DNA of 64,000 nucleotides, from contig NZ_PNBY01000013.1 of the NCBI RefSeq assembly GCF_005886875.1, positions 1 through 64,000 of the forward strand. Reading direction: 5' to 3'. A program made the translations under genes and the position numbers. The notes beneath the pieces were generated by a model. The model was not told the origin of the DNA. It ran no database searches and saw nothing but the letters and a program-made list of their open reading frames with translations. Below, one piece after another: positions 38,398-48,082 of the stretch; positions within the stretch are counted from its first letter, which is position 1, and each line of letters starts with the position of its first letter. The stretch comes from Pseudoalteromonas aurantia. GTDB taxonomy: Bacteria > Pseudomonadota > Gammaproteobacteria > Enterobacterales > Alteromonadaceae.

Positions 38398-38433
38398 ACG
38401 CTGTCTGGGGTATACTAGGCGGCGTTTTTTTTT
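38398..38433 (+). terminator. Terminator after frr with embedded -10 hexamer
   Basis: ACGCTGTCT pairs with AGGCGGCGT (two G-U pairs) around a ten-base loop, followed by nine T. The loop contains TATACT at 38411-38416, which can act as an extended -10 element for uppS, so the same stretch may stop one transcript and start the next. Confidence 0.7.
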
Positions 38434-38449
38434 ATAGAAATCGGGATTT

Positions 38450-39223
38450 ATGAGTTTAAACGCTGACACAATTTCGCAGCAGTCATTGCCAAAACACATC
38501 GCAATTATTATGGATGGCAATGGACGGTGGGCGCAATCTCGCAATCGTCCAAGAACATATGGTCATAAAAAAGGCGTTGATGCGGTTCGTTCCGCAGTTC
38601 AATTTTGTTCAAAGCTAAAAATAGAATCATTAACTTTATTTGCATTTAGTAGCGAAAATTGGCGTCGACCTGAAGATGAAGTAAGTACATTAATGGATTT
38701 ATTTCTTTTTGTACTGACCAAAGAAGTGAAAAAGCTTCATAAAAATAATGTTAAATTAAACGTTATCGGTGAAATATCTCGTTTTCCAAGCTCTTTGCAA
38801 GAGCGGGTGCAGGCAGCCCATGTGTTAACAGAGAATAATACCGGCTTACAATTAAATATTGCAGCAAACTATGGTGGTCGTTGGGATATAATGCAAGCGG
38901 CACAAAAACTTGCAATGCAGGCGAGTGAAGGAAAAATTCAGCCAAGTGATATCACGGAAGAAGCAATAACAAAACAACTTTCAATGGCACATCAAAGCGA
39001 ACTAGATTTGCTAATACGAACTGGTGGAGACTGTCGTATAAGTAATTTTTTGCTTTGGCAAGCAGCATATGCTGAACTCTATTTCACTGATACACTCTGG
39101 CCTGATTTTAATGAAGAGGCGTTTGCAGAGGCGATTGCATGTTATGTATCTAGAGAGCGACGTTTTGGCTGCACGGGCGATCAAATAAAAGAACTACTCG
39201 CTGTGTCTAAAGTAACAAGTTAA
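38450..39223 (+). CDS. uppS: Undecaprenyl diphosphate synthase
   Basis: A 257-residue cis-prenyltransferase making the C55 lipid carrier for peptidoglycan and O-antigen. The pyrophosphate-binding motif [16 protein letters not shown] is at residues 22-37, and the C-terminal [31 protein letters not shown] is diagnostic; note GGDCR instead of the usual GGE.R at the conserved acidic position. E. coli UppS is 253 residues. First gene of the envelope cluster with cdsA and dxr. Confidence 0.97.
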   Translation: MSLNADTISQQSLPKHIAIIMDGNGRWAQSRNRPRTYGHKKGVDAVRSAVQFCSKLKIESLTLFAFSSENWRRPEDEVSTLMDLFLFVLTKEVKKLHKNNVKLNVIGEISRFPSSLQERVQAAHVLTENNTGLQLNIAANYGGRWDIMQAAQKLAMQASEGKIQPSDITEEAITKQLSMAHQSELDLLIRTGGDCRISNFLLWQAAYAELYFTDTLWPDFNEEAFAEAIACYVSRERRFGCTGDQIKELLAVSKVTS

Positions 39224-39234
39224 AGGTAATTAAT

Positions 39235-40101
39235 TTGCTTAAACAACGAATCTTGACTTCAGTGGTGCTAGCACCGCTGGCTCTACTTTTGGTGTTTTAT
39301 ACGCCACTGGCTTTATTTAGCTTTATTGCAGCCGCTATCGTATTACTCGGTGCTTGGGAGTGGTCTGCCTTCATGGGGCTAGCTAAAAACCGTCAACGCT
39401 TGTGTGTTGTGGGGCTCATGGGCGTTATTATCTCCGTATTGCATGTACATTGGCCCATTGAGTCATTATGGCAACAGGGCAAGTTGGTAGCTGATGCGAA
39501 CTATATTTTTACTTTGTCTTTTGCTTGGTGGCTAGTCGCTACTTTTCTAATATTTAAATACCCCACCATGAGTCGCGCTTGGAGCGACGGTATCGTGATG
39601 AGAGCGATTGCGGGTATATTGACATTGATCCCACTGTGGTTAGCGCTAAATGTCATGCGCAGCGCTGAATATGTGCAAGCTCAACAATATGGTTCAACCC
39701 TTATTATGGTGGTGTTGGGTATTGTATGGAGTGCTGATATTGGCGCTTATTTTGCGGGTAAAAACTTTGGTAAGCGCAAACTGATGCCAAGAGTGAGCCC
39801 GAATAAAACCATTGAAGGCTTGTTGGGCGGCGTACTTACCTCCGTCATTTTTGTTTTAATATTTTGTTATTTTGCCGATGTAGAGCCAAAGCAGTGGCTG
39901 TTATTTTGTGGGCTAACGGTGGTGATTGCATTATTTTCAGCCATTGGCGACTTACTGGAAAGTATGTTTAAGCGTGAAGCGGGTTTAAAGGACTCAGGTT
40001 CAATATTACCGGGCCACGGTGGCATATTAGATAGGATCGATAGCTTAACAGCAGCAGCGCCTATTTTTGCCTTGTGTTATGCATGGACCGTTACTCTATG
40101 A
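39235..40101 (+). CDS. cdsA: Phosphatidate cytidylyltransferase
   Basis: A 288-residue integral membrane enzyme with about eight helices, making CDP-diacylglycerol for all phospholipids. The family signature SMFKREAGLKDSGSILPGHGGILDRIDSL is near the C-terminus and the KNFGKRKLMPRVSPNKTIEG loop is present. The start is TTG at 39235, with AAAGGTAAT upstream. It overlaps dxr by four bases (ATGA). Confidence 0.95.
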   Translation: MLKQRILTSVVLAPLALLLVFYTPLALFSFIAAAIVLLGAWEWSAFMGLAKNRQRLCVVGLMGVIISVLHVHWPIESLWQQGKLVADANYIFTLSFAWWLVATFLIFKYPTMSRAWSDGIVMRAIAGILTLIPLWLALNVMRSAEYVQAQQYGSTLIMVVLGIVWSADIGAYFAGKNFGKRKLMPRVSPNKTIEGLLGGVLTSVIFVLIFCYFADVEPKQWLLFCGLTVVIALFSAIGDLLESMFKREAGLKDSGSILPGHGGILDRIDSLTAAAPIFALCYAWTVTL

Positions 40102-41291
40102 GTATGAAAAGCAATGTGGTCATACTGGGTGCGACGGGCTCTATTGGCTTATCGACACTTGATGTGATCCAAAGAAATCAAGCACGTTATTCTATATTTG
40201 CTTTGGCGGCGGGTAGTAATGTTGAGAGCATGCAAAAGCTTTGCGTAACACATCAGCCAAAGTATGCTGTTATGCACTGTGAAGCGGCTGCAAAACAGCT
40301 TAAAGAAGCACTCAAGCACACTCATATAGAAGTGTTGAGCGGAACTCAGGCTATGTGTGACCTTGCTGCTCATAGTGACGTTGATACTGTAATGTCAGCC
40401 ATTGTTGGCGCTGCGGGGTTATTACCAACGCTTGCCGCTGTAGAGGCAGGTAAAAAGGTATTGTTGGCCAATAAAGAGTCACTTGTGATGTCAGGGCAAC
40501 TATTTATGGATAAAGTGGCAAAATATGGTGCCACTTTATTGCCAATTGACAGCGAACATAATGCAATTTATCAATGTTTGCCTCATACATTGCAGCAAAA
40601 CACTGACCTTGGGCTGGATAGCCAAGGGGTCAACAAGATTTTACTGACCGGTTCTGGTGGCCCATTTTTAACGCGTGATTTAAAAACATTACCTCATGTG
40701 ACGGTTAAAGAAGCGGTCGCTCATCCAAATTGGTCAATGGGTCAAAAAATCTCAGTAGATTCAGCCACGATGATGAATAAAGGGCTAGAGTTTATAGAGG
40801 CTAAGTGGCTATTTAATTGTGCTGTAGATGATATTGAAGTGGTTATTCATCCACAAAGCATGATCCACTCTATGGTGCAATATAAAGATGGTTCCGTTAT
40901 CGCCCAAATGGGGCAACCAGATATGCGCACACCAATTGCGTATGGCCTTGCTTATCCAGATCGGATAAATGCTGGGGTTGCACCGTTAGATTTTTCTACT
41001 ATCGCTAATTTTACCTTCTCTAAGCCTGATTTTACGCGTTATCCTAACTTAGCATTAGCTATAGAGGCATGTCGTTCAGGTCAAGCGGCAACCACAACCA
41101 TTAATGCCGCTAATGAAATGTCGGTGGCGGCATTTTTAGCCAATAAAATTGGTTTTTGTGACATTTACAGAATTAATTCAGAGGTGCTTGCTAAGTCGAC
41201 ATTAAACTCATTAAACTCGGTACAAGCAATTATGGAACAAGATGCACAAGCACGTGCGATCGCAAGACAGTGTATTAGTGAGTTGAATTAA
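40098..41291 (+). CDS. dxr: 1-deoxy-D-xylulose 5-phosphate reductoisomerase
   Basis: A 397-residue NADPH enzyme, the first committed step of the MEP isoprenoid pathway. NADPH motif GATGSIGLSTLDVI near the start, the catalytic region LLPIDSEHNAIYQCL and HPNWSMGQKISVDSATMMNKGLE, all conserved. I place the start at the ATG 40098, which overlaps the cdsA stop; a second ATG at 40104 is equally possible. A longer frame begins inside cdsA. E. coli Dxr is 398 residues. Confidence 0.97.
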   Translation: MSMKSNVVILGATGSIGLSTLDVIQRNQARYSIFALAAGSNVESMQKLCVTHQPKYAVMHCEAAAKQLKEALKHTHIEVLSGTQAMCDLAAHSDVDTVMSAIVGAAGLLPTLAAVEAGKKVLLANKESLVMSGQLFMDKVAKYGATLLPIDSEHNAIYQCLPHTLQQNTDLGLDSQGVNKILLTGSGGPFLTRDLKTLPHVTVKEAVAHPNWSMGQKISVDSATMMNKGLEFIEAKWLFNCAVDDIEVVIHPQSMIHSMVQYKDGSVIAQMGQPDMRTPIAYGLAYPDRINAGVAPLDFSTIANFTFSKPDFTRYPNLALAIEACRSGQAATTTINAANEMSVAAFLANKIGFCDIYRINSEVLAKSTLNSLNSVQAIMEQDAQARAIARQCISELN

Positions 41292-41293
41292 CT

Positions 41294-42646
41294 ATGTTTG
41301 AGTTTTTATGGAATCTCGGTTCATTTATTGTAGCGCTAGGCATATTAGTAACCGTCCATGAATATGGCCACTTTTGGGTGGCAAGAAAATGCGCTGTCGA
41401 AGTACAGCGTTTCTCTATCGGTTTTGGAAAGCCATTATTAAAATGGCACGATAAGCTTGGCACGGAGTATGTTATTGCCCTTATCCCACTTGGCGGCTAT
41501 GTCAAAATGTTGGATGGGAGAGTTGATGAGGTGCCAGAACATAAACGTCATCTCGCTTTCAATAGTAAACCCGTATTATCAAAAATAGCCGTCGTGGCTG
41601 CGGGTCCCATTGCTAACTTTTTATTCGCTATTATTGTTCTAGCCGCTATGTATATGATTGGCGTACAAAATGTTAAACCTGTTGTGGGCGGTGTTACTGA
41701 GCAAAGCAGAGCTGAAACTGCAAATTTTCAAGCGGGTGATCACATATTACAGCTGGGTGATAAGTCAGTGTCATCATGGCAAGAGGTCACGTTTGGTTTA
41801 ATGAGTAATTTGGGTGAAGAGCAGGTTGTTGTTAAGGTTCAGGATGCGCAGCAACAGATCCGCTTAAGAGCGTTACCATTAAACGATTGGAAACTAGATA
41901 AACAAGATGAAGCGCCCCTTCAATCTGTAGGAATACAGCCTTTTCGTCCGGAGATCACGTTAACACTGGCACATGTTCAAGCTGGTTCCGCAGCAGAAAA
42001 AGCGGGTTTACAAGTTGGTGATACAATACGTTCAATTGATTCTGAGCCGGTACAAAGCTGGCAGTTATTGGTTGATAAAGTGAAGGAGTCAGCAAAACAA
42101 CCTTTACGTATTATTGTTATTCGTGCCCAAGAAGAAATCAGCTTAACTGTCATTCCAGGTGCGAATACACTGAAAAGTGGAGAGACGGTTGGGTACTTAG
42201 GGGTTGTGCCTCAGCTAGCTGAATGGCCAGCAGGATATATAGAAACTAGACAATATGGCCCATTGGATAGTATGGTGCTGGGCATAAAAAAGACGTATGA
42301 GCTAATTAGCCTTAGTTTTGATATGATTGGTAACTTAATTACAGGCCAAGTATCCGTCAAAAATTTAAGTGGGCCAGTAGGCATCGCTGTAGGAGCAGGC
42401 AATAGCGTAAGCTATGGTATTGTTGCCTTTTTGAGCTTTTTAGCTCTGATTAGTGTTAATTTAGGTGTTTTTAATTTATTACCGCTCCCGGTCTTAGATG
42501 GTGGGCACTTAATGTATTACTTAATTGAACTAATCCGGAAAAAACCTGTCTCTGAAAAGACACAAGAGTTAGGGTTTAAGGTAGGTGCACTGCTATTAAT
42601 CGCTCTAACATGTTTTGCTTTATTAAATGATGTATCGAGACTGTAG
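41294..42646 (+). CDS. rseP: Site-2 intramembrane protease RseP
   Basis: A 450-residue zinc protease that cleaves RseA to free sigma-E and clears signal peptides. HEYGH (residues 22-26) is the active motif in the first helix, two PDZ domains lie in the middle, and the third metal ligand is in NLLPLPVLDGGHL near residue 402. It begins two bases after the dxr stop. Same length as E. coli RseP (450). Confidence 0.97.
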   Translation: MFEFLWNLGSFIVALGILVTVHEYGHFWVARKCAVEVQRFSIGFGKPLLKWHDKLGTEYVIALIPLGGYVKMLDGRVDEVPEHKRHLAFNSKPVLSKIAVVAAGPIANFLFAIIVLAAMYMIGVQNVKPVVGGVTEQSRAETANFQAGDHILQLGDKSVSSWQEVTFGLMSNLGEEQVVVKVQDAQQQIRLRALPLNDWKLDKQDEAPLQSVGIQPFRPEITLTLAHVQAGSAAEKAGLQVGDTIRSIDSEPVQSWQLLVDKVKESAKQPLRIIVIRAQEEISLTVIPGANTLKSGETVGYLGVVPQLAEWPAGYIETRQYGPLDSMVLGIKKTYELISLSFDMIGNLITGQVSVKNLSGPVGIAVGAGNSVSYGIVAFLSFLALISVNLGVFNLLPLPVLDGGHLMYYLIELIRKKPVSEKTQELGFKVGALLLIALTCFALLNDVSRL

Positions 42647-42717
42647 CTCGAATTGGTGTATACAACACCCGTCAAAGCGTCATGACGCTAATTGTTGTAA
42701 AGGATAAAGATAATAAA

Positions 42718-45189
42718 ATGCCTATAAAAAAACATCTCGCAGTAACCAGTTTACTGGGCGCAAGTTTTGCCGCTTTGGGGCAAAATTCCTTTATCGTAGA
42801 AGATTTAAAAGTTGAAGGGCTACAGCGTGTAGCGTTAGGCGCCGCTTTAACTCACATTCCCATAAACGTGGGCGACTCGGTAGATGAATACACGATATCT
42901 AGAACCATTAAAGCGCTTTATAAGTCAGGTCACTTCGATGACATTGCGGTACTACGTGATGGCAATCAAGTTGTCTTTAAAGTACGTGAGAGACCGACGA
43001 TTGCGTCTATCGAATTTGATGGCAATAAAGACATCAAAGATGAGCAACTTAACGAAAGTTTAGAAGGGCAAGATATTCGCGCTGGCGAGCCACTAGACAA
43101 AACCGTACTTGATAATATTGAAAAAGGATTGATCGAATTCTTTCATAGTATTGGAAAGTATAATGCCAAGATAGAAGTGAGCATTATCGAGTTGCCACGT
43201 AACCGAGTAAGGTTAAATCTAGAGTTTGATGAAGGGGACGCTGCGTCCATTCGACAAATAAACCTTGTAGGTAATGAGCTGTTCTCTGATGAAGAGCTGC
43301 TTAAACTTGCTGAGTCTCAGCAAGACTTACCTTGGTGGAAATTTATGTCAAATGACCGCTACCAAAAGCAAACGATTGAAGGTGATTTAGAAAAAATCCG
43401 CAGCTTTTATTTAGATCGTGGTTATTTACGTTTTAATATTGATTCAACTCAAGTATCTGTTAGCCCTGAGCGTGAGTCTGTTTATGTAACGGCAAATTTA
43501 ACCGAGGGTGAAAAGTATTCCGTTAAAAGTTTTGATTTTATCGGTGACCTACTCGGTAGAGAAGAACTTATTAAAAGCGTAATTCCACTACGTGCTGGTG
43601 AACTTTACAATGGTTCTGTTGTTACTTCCTCTGAAGAATTTATCAAAAGCTATTTAGCTCGCTTTGGCTATGCCAATGCTGAAGTTCGTACCATTCCAGA
43701 AATTGATGATGAAAACAAAGAAGTAAAGCTGACTTTATCAGTAAACCCGGGTAAACGCGTTTATGTGCGACGTATTATGGTCAATGGTAACCAAGTGACT
43801 GCAGATGAAGTAGTGCGCCGTGAAATGACCCAATTAGAAGGCGCTTGGCTGTCAAACCAAAGCTTAGAGCGTTCTAAATTGCAGATTCAACGTCTACCAT
43901 ACATGGAAAGTGTCGAATTTGATGTTAAGCCAATTTCAGGCGTTGACGACCAGGTTGATGTTGATTTTGATGTAAAGGAGCAGCCAGCAGGCAGCTTTCA
44001 GGCTGGCGTTGCATATGGTTCATATGCAGGCATGCAGTTTAATGTTGGCGTCAGTGAGTCTAATTTCTTAGGTACTGGTAATCAGGTCGCGTTTAATATT
44101 AATACGTCAAAAGGTTCAGACCGTTACAGTGTTTCTTATACAAACCCTTACTTTACACCAGACGGTGTATCGCAAGGCAGCAGTATTTTCTTCAGTAATT
44201 ACGACGCGAGTAAGTTTAGCTTAGTTGATTATAAATCGCGTAGTTATGGTATAGGAACCAGTTTTGGTTTTCCAATTAACGCGGTAAATAGAATTAACTT
44301 GAGTGGTCGCTGGATAGAAGAATCATTATCAGACATTGCTGATTATGAGCAAACTCGGATCTTGAAACTAAGCTTTTTGAACGAAGAAAACCCAGATGCA
44401 GACTTTGATTTCACCAAGTACGAACTGAGTTTAGGTTGGTCTCGAGTTACGGTTAACCGTGGTATGTTCCCAACTGATGGTTCTCGCCAGTCATTAAGTT
44501 TAACTGCGACAACGCCAAACTCTGATCTGAATTATTTTAAAGTTAATTATGATTCTCGTTTTTACTGGCCAATCAGTAATGACCATCGTTGGGTGTTCTC
44601 AGCACGTGCAGCGCTTGGCTATGGTAACGGCTATGGTGAAACCAATGGTTTTGACCAAATATTACCGTTTCAGGAGTTTTTCCGTATAACAGAGGCTGAA
44701 TTACGTGGCTTTGATAGAAATACTATTTTGCCTCAAGCATTACAGCGGAGAAATTCTGAAATAGGCGGCTCTGTCCTTCCTGATGGATCGTCAACGGGCG
44801 TTATCGGTGGAAATCCAGAGTTTGATCGTATCTATGAAAGTGGTCGAATAGGGGGGAACGCTAAAGTGGTTGCTGGGTTAGAAGTGATTGTACCAACGCC
44901 ATTTTTAGATGAGGATAATACAAGCTCAGTACGCACAAGCTTTTTTGTAGATGCGGCAAACGTGTGGGATACAGAGTTTGATATAGATCGTTATATGCAA
45001 TTACCAGAAGAAGAATTTAAGAAATTGTCTGATTATTCAGACCCAAGCCGATTTAGGGTATCAGCGGGGTTATCTATACAATGGATTTCGCCAATGGGGC
45101 CGATGTTGATTAGTTTTGCTCATCCGTTAAGACAAGAAGAAGACGATGATACAAAAGCTATCAGCTTTAACATCAGTAATACATTCTAA
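42718..45189 (+). CDS. bamA: Outer-membrane protein assembly factor BamA
   Basis: An 823-residue Omp85 protein that folds outer-membrane barrels. After the signal peptide (ending about ALGQ), five POTRA domains occupy roughly residues 22-420, then the 16-stranded barrel with the L6 motif around RGFDRN and a C-terminal phenylalanine (NISNTF). I chose the ATG at 42718, which gives a normal signal peptide (MPIKKHLAV); an in-frame ATG at 42682 would add a charged lead. Spacing to AAGGA is long for 42718, so the start is moderately certain. Confidence 0.95.
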   Translation: MPIKKHLAVTSLLGASFAALGQNSFIVEDLKVEGLQRVALGAALTHIPINVGDSVDEYTISRTIKALYKSGHFDDIAVLRDGNQVVFKVRERPTIASIEFDGNKDIKDEQLNESLEGQDIRAGEPLDKTVLDNIEKGLIEFFHSIGKYNAKIEVSIIELPRNRVRLNLEFDEGDAASIRQINLVGNELFSDEELLKLAESQQDLPWWKFMSNDRYQKQTIEGDLEKIRSFYLDRGYLRFNIDSTQVSVSPERESVYVTANLTEGEKYSVKSFDFIGDLLGREELIKSVIPLRAGELYNGSVVTSSEEFIKSYLARFGYANAEVRTIPEIDDENKEVKLTLSVNPGKRVYVRRIMVNGNQVTADEVVRREMTQLEGAWLSNQSLERSKLQIQRLPYMESVEFDVKPISGVDDQVDVDFDVKEQPAGSFQAGVAYGSYAGMQFNVGVSESNFLGTGNQVAFNINTSKGSDRYSVSYTNPYFTPDGVSQGSSIFFSNYDASKFSLVDYKSRSYGIGTSFGFPINAVNRINLSGRWIEESLSDIADYEQTRILKLSFLNEENPDADFDFTKYELSLGWSRVTVNRGMFPTDGSRQSLSLTATTPNSDLNYFKVNYDSRFYWPISNDHRWVFSARAALGYGNGYGETNGFDQILPFQEFFRITEAELRGFDRNTILPQALQRRNSEIGGSVLPDGSSTGVIGGNPEFDRIYESGRIGGNAKVVAGLEVIVPTPFLDEDNTSSVRTSFFVDAANVWDTEFDIDRYMQLPEEEFKKLSDYSDPSRFRVSAGLSIQWISPMGPMLISFAHPLRQEEDDDTKAISFNISNTF

Positions 45190-45200
45190 GGAGTAAATTT

Positions 45201-45719
45201 GTGAATAAATTATTTAAAACTACAGCGATGGCCTTAATGGCCGCATTAATGATGGGTACTTCAGCAAGCGCACTAGCACATAAAGTAGGCATTGTTGATA
45301 TGCAGCAAGTCTATAAGCAGATCCCTCATATGGCTAAGATTGAGCAGCAACTACAAAGTGAATTTGCTGAACGTCGTCAAGAGCTTGAAAAAATACAAGG
45401 CGATATTCGTTTTGAAGCTGAGAAATTTAAGCGCGAAAGTGCGACCATGAGTGATGATCAAAAAGCAGCCTTACGTGAAAAAATTCAAGGTATGCAGAAA
45501 ACGCTAACCGAAAAAGGTCGTCCGTTAGAGCAAGAAATTAAGGCTCGTCAAAATCAAGAGCTTGCAAAGGTTCAAGAAGTGATCATCAGCACCATTCAAA
45601 GTGTTGCTAAAAAGGGAAATTTTGACGAAGTACGAGTTAAAGATACCACTATTTACTTCAATCCTGATAAAGTGACAGATCTTTCCAGTAAAATTGTTGA
45701 AGCGGTAAGTAAAAAATAA
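45201..45719 (+). CDS. skp: Periplasmic chaperone Skp (OmpH)
   Basis: A 172-residue periplasmic trimeric chaperone for unfolded outer-membrane proteins. It has a signal peptide cut after ALA near residue 27 and long helical arms with basic heptads. Start is GTG at 45201 with AAGGAG eight bases upstream. It is next to bamA, its functional partner, and overlaps lpxD by one base (TAATG). Confidence 0.95.
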   Translation: MNKLFKTTAMALMAALMMGTSASALAHKVGIVDMQQVYKQIPHMAKIEQQLQSEFAERRQELEKIQGDIRFEAEKFKRESATMSDDQKAALREKIQGMQKTLTEKGRPLEQEIKARQNQELAKVQEVIISTIQSVAKKGNFDEVRVKDTTIYFNPDKVTDLSSKIVEAVSKK

Positions 45720-46759
45720 TGACCAAGCAGTATACCTTGGGGCAACTGGCGGCGCATCTTGATGCGTCCGTGGTTGGAGATAGTGATTACGTAATTGATA
45801 GAATTGCGACACTCTCTAAGGCTAGCCCAACAGAGATCGCCTTTTTAGCGAACAAAAAATATCGTAATCAACTTGATCAAACAAATGCCGGTGCGGTGAT
45901 CGTTTCACAAGAAGATGCTGTGTATTTTTCAGGTAATAAAATTGTCGTAGAGAATGCCTATATTGCTTATGCTCATTTAGCACAAATGATGGATACAACA
46001 CCAGTATCAGCGTCGAATATACATTCTTCAGCAGTTATTCATGGTAGTGTTCAGTTAAGCGATAATGTGAGCATTGGTGCGAATGCGGTGATTGAAGCTG
46101 GCGTTATTTTGGGTGAACATGTTCAAATAGGTCCTGGTTGCTTTGTTGGACGCAACACCAAAATTGGCCATAACACCAAGTTATGGGCCAATGTAATGGT
46201 TTATCATGATGTTGTAATTGGTGATGATTGTTTGTTCCAATCAGGTGCTGTTATTGGTAGTGATGGTTTTGGCTACGCGAATGAAGCTGGAAAGTGGATT
46301 AAAATTCCTCAAGTTGGCAGTGTCAATATTGGTAATGGTGTAGAAGTTGGTGCGAATACGGTTATTGACCGAGGTGCACTTGATGATACGATTATTCATG
46401 ACAATGTGATTTTAGATAATTTGATTCAAATTGCACATAACGTTGAGATTGGTGAGGGTACTGCGATAGCTGCAGCTACGGTTATTGCCGGGAGCTCGAC
46501 GATTGGCAAGCATTGTCAGATCGCTGGGTTAGTTGGTATCAATGGTCATATAGACATCTGTGATGGTGTTATCATCACGGGGATGACTATGGTCACTAAA
46601 GCGATTACCGAATCTGGCGTATATTCATCTGGCATACCACACTCAGCGAATAAAGAATGGCGCCGTAATATCGCTCATTTTCGCAATTTATCAGAGTTCA
46701 AGCAGCGTTTGAAATCGTTAGAAGCACTGACTGAGCAACTACAAAACATTGATGATTAA
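45719..46759 (+). CDS. lpxD: UDP-3-O-acylglucosamine N-acyltransferase
   Basis: A 346-residue acyltransferase, third step of lipid A synthesis. An N-terminal uridine-binding domain (residues 1-100) precedes a left-handed beta-helix of hexapeptide repeats, with catalytic H in NLIQIAHNVEIG near 240. E. coli LpxD is 341 residues. It starts within the skp stop codon. Confidence 0.97.
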   Translation: MTKQYTLGQLAAHLDASVVGDSDYVIDRIATLSKASPTEIAFLANKKYRNQLDQTNAGAVIVSQEDAVYFSGNKIVVENAYIAYAHLAQMMDTTPVSASNIHSSAVIHGSVQLSDNVSIGANAVIEAGVILGEHVQIGPGCFVGRNTKIGHNTKLWANVMVYHDVVIGDDCLFQSGAVIGSDGFGYANEAGKWIKIPQVGSVNIGNGVEVGANTVIDRGALDDTIIHDNVILDNLIQIAHNVEIGEGTAIAAATVIAGSSTIGKHCQIAGLVGINGHIDICDGVIITGMTMVTKAITESGVYSSGIPHSANKEWRRNIAHFRNLSEFKQRLKSLEALTEQLQNIDD

Positions 46760-46771
46760 AAGGATGCTACT

Positions 46772-47224
46772 TTGGCAAACGAATTAAACAGCTTTGATAC
46801 ACAAGAGATATTAAAGCTATTACCTCATCGTTACCCAATGTTGTTAGTCGACAAAGTGATCGACTATAAGGCTGGTGAGTATTTACATGCAATTAAGAAT
46901 GTCACAGTAAATGAGCCTATTTTTACCGGACATTTCCCAGGACAGCCTATTTTTCCTGGGGTGATGATTTTAGAAGCTATGGCACAGGCCACGGGGTTAC
47001 TCGGTTTTAAAACCGTAGAGCATCGTAGCGAAGGTGAACTATACTTATTTGCAGCAATCGATAATGCACGATTTAAGCAACCAGTTCTACCTGGTGATAC
47101 CATGCATTTGCATATTGATTTTGTGAAAGAGCGTCGAAACATATGGAAGTTTCACGGTGAAGCAAAGGTAGACGGCAAAGTAGTGTGCAGCGCCGAGCTA
47201 ATGTGTGCGAGAAGAGAGTTATAA
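46772..47224 (+). CDS. fabZ: (3R)-hydroxyacyl-ACP dehydratase
   Basis: A 150-residue hot-dog-fold enzyme of fatty-acid elongation, competing with LpxA/LpxD for hydroxyacyl-ACP. Catalytic histidine is in [20 protein letters not shown]. Start is TTG at 46772 (AAAGGATG upstream), giving [13 protein letters not shown]. It lies two bases upstream of lpxA. Confidence 0.96.
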   Translation: MANELNSFDTQEILKLLPHRYPMLLVDKVIDYKAGEYLHAIKNVTVNEPIFTGHFPGQPIFPGVMILEAMAQATGLLGFKTVEHRSEGELYLFAAIDNARFKQPVLPGDTMHLHIDFVKERRNIWKFHGEAKVDGKVVCSAELMCARREL

Positions 47225-47226
47225 CA

Positions 47227-47997
47227 GTGATCCATCCTACTGCGATTATTGAATCGGGTGCAAAGCTGGGTATCAACGTAAAAGTTGGCCCATATAGTTA
47301 TATTGGTCATGATGTTGTGCTAGGTGATAATTGTATTATCGAGTCCCATGTTGTGATCAAAGGACCATCAACCATTGGGTCTGGCAATCATATTTTTCAG
47401 TTTGCCTCGGTGGGAGAAGCTTGCCAAGATAAAAAGTACAAGGATGAACCGACAGAACTTATTATTGGTGATAATAACGTTATTCGAGAATGTGCGACAA
47501 TTCATCGAGGCACAATTCAAGATCAAGGGATTACTCGTATCGGTAGCAACAACCTATTTATGGCATATACGCATGTTGCACATGATGCTGTAATTGGTAG
47601 TAATGTTATTTTTGCCAATGGCGCAAGTGTTGCAGGGCACGTTCATGTAGGTGATTGGGTCATTTTAGCTGGTAATACAGGTGTACATCAATTTTGTAAG
47701 ATTGGTGATCATGCATTTATTGGTATGTACTCAGGTGTTAATAAAGATGTTCCACCGTTTGTTACAACCACAGGTACCCCAGCAAAACCCGCTGCAATTA
47801 ATACCGAGGGCATGAAACGTCGAGGGTTCGACAGCGATGAAATTATGGCGGTTCGAAGAGCTTATAAAGCTTTATATCGTAAAGGGTATAGCTTAGATGA
47901 AGCTGTTGCTTCGTTAGCTGATGATGCTAAACAGTTTGCAGCAGTGCAGCAGATGATCGACTTTTTAGATACGTCTGATCGCGGAATTATTCGCTAG
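47227..47997 (+). CDS. lpxA: UDP-N-acetylglucosamine O-acyltransferase
   Basis: A 256-residue beta-helix acyltransferase, first step of lipid A synthesis. Residue HVAHD contains the catalytic histidine and the C-terminal helical domain reads KRRGFDSDEIMAVRRAYKALY. I chose GTG at 47227, giving MIHPTAIIESGAKLG; the frame extends to 47185 inside fabZ with no family similarity. E. coli LpxA is 262 residues. Confidence 0.96.
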   Translation: MIHPTAIIESGAKLGINVKVGPYSYIGHDVVLGDNCIIESHVVIKGPSTIGSGNHIFQFASVGEACQDKKYKDEPTELIIGDNNVIRECATIHRGTIQDQGITRIGSNNLFMAYTHVAHDAVIGSNVIFANGASVAGHVHVGDWVILAGNTGVHQFCKIGDHAFIGMYSGVNKDVPPFVTTTGTPAKPAAINTEGMKRRGFDSDEIMAVRRAYKALYRKGYSLDEAVASLADDAKQFAAVQQMIDFLDTSDRGIIR

Positions 47998-48024
47998 TTA
48001 CACTGTGACAAGAAGATCTTGATG

Positions 48025-48059
48025 AACGCCATGCAGAGTACTTTGTATGGCGTTTTTAT
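48025..48059 (+). terminator. Terminator-like hairpin between lpxA and lpxB
   Basis: AACGCCAT at 48025-48032 pairs with ATGGCGTT at 48047-48054, followed by TTTTATTT. It sits inside the lpx cluster and could reduce lpxB, rnhB and dnaE expression relative to lpxA. Confidence 0.7.
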
Positions 48060-48082
48060 TTATACAAACGCAGACTATTAAT

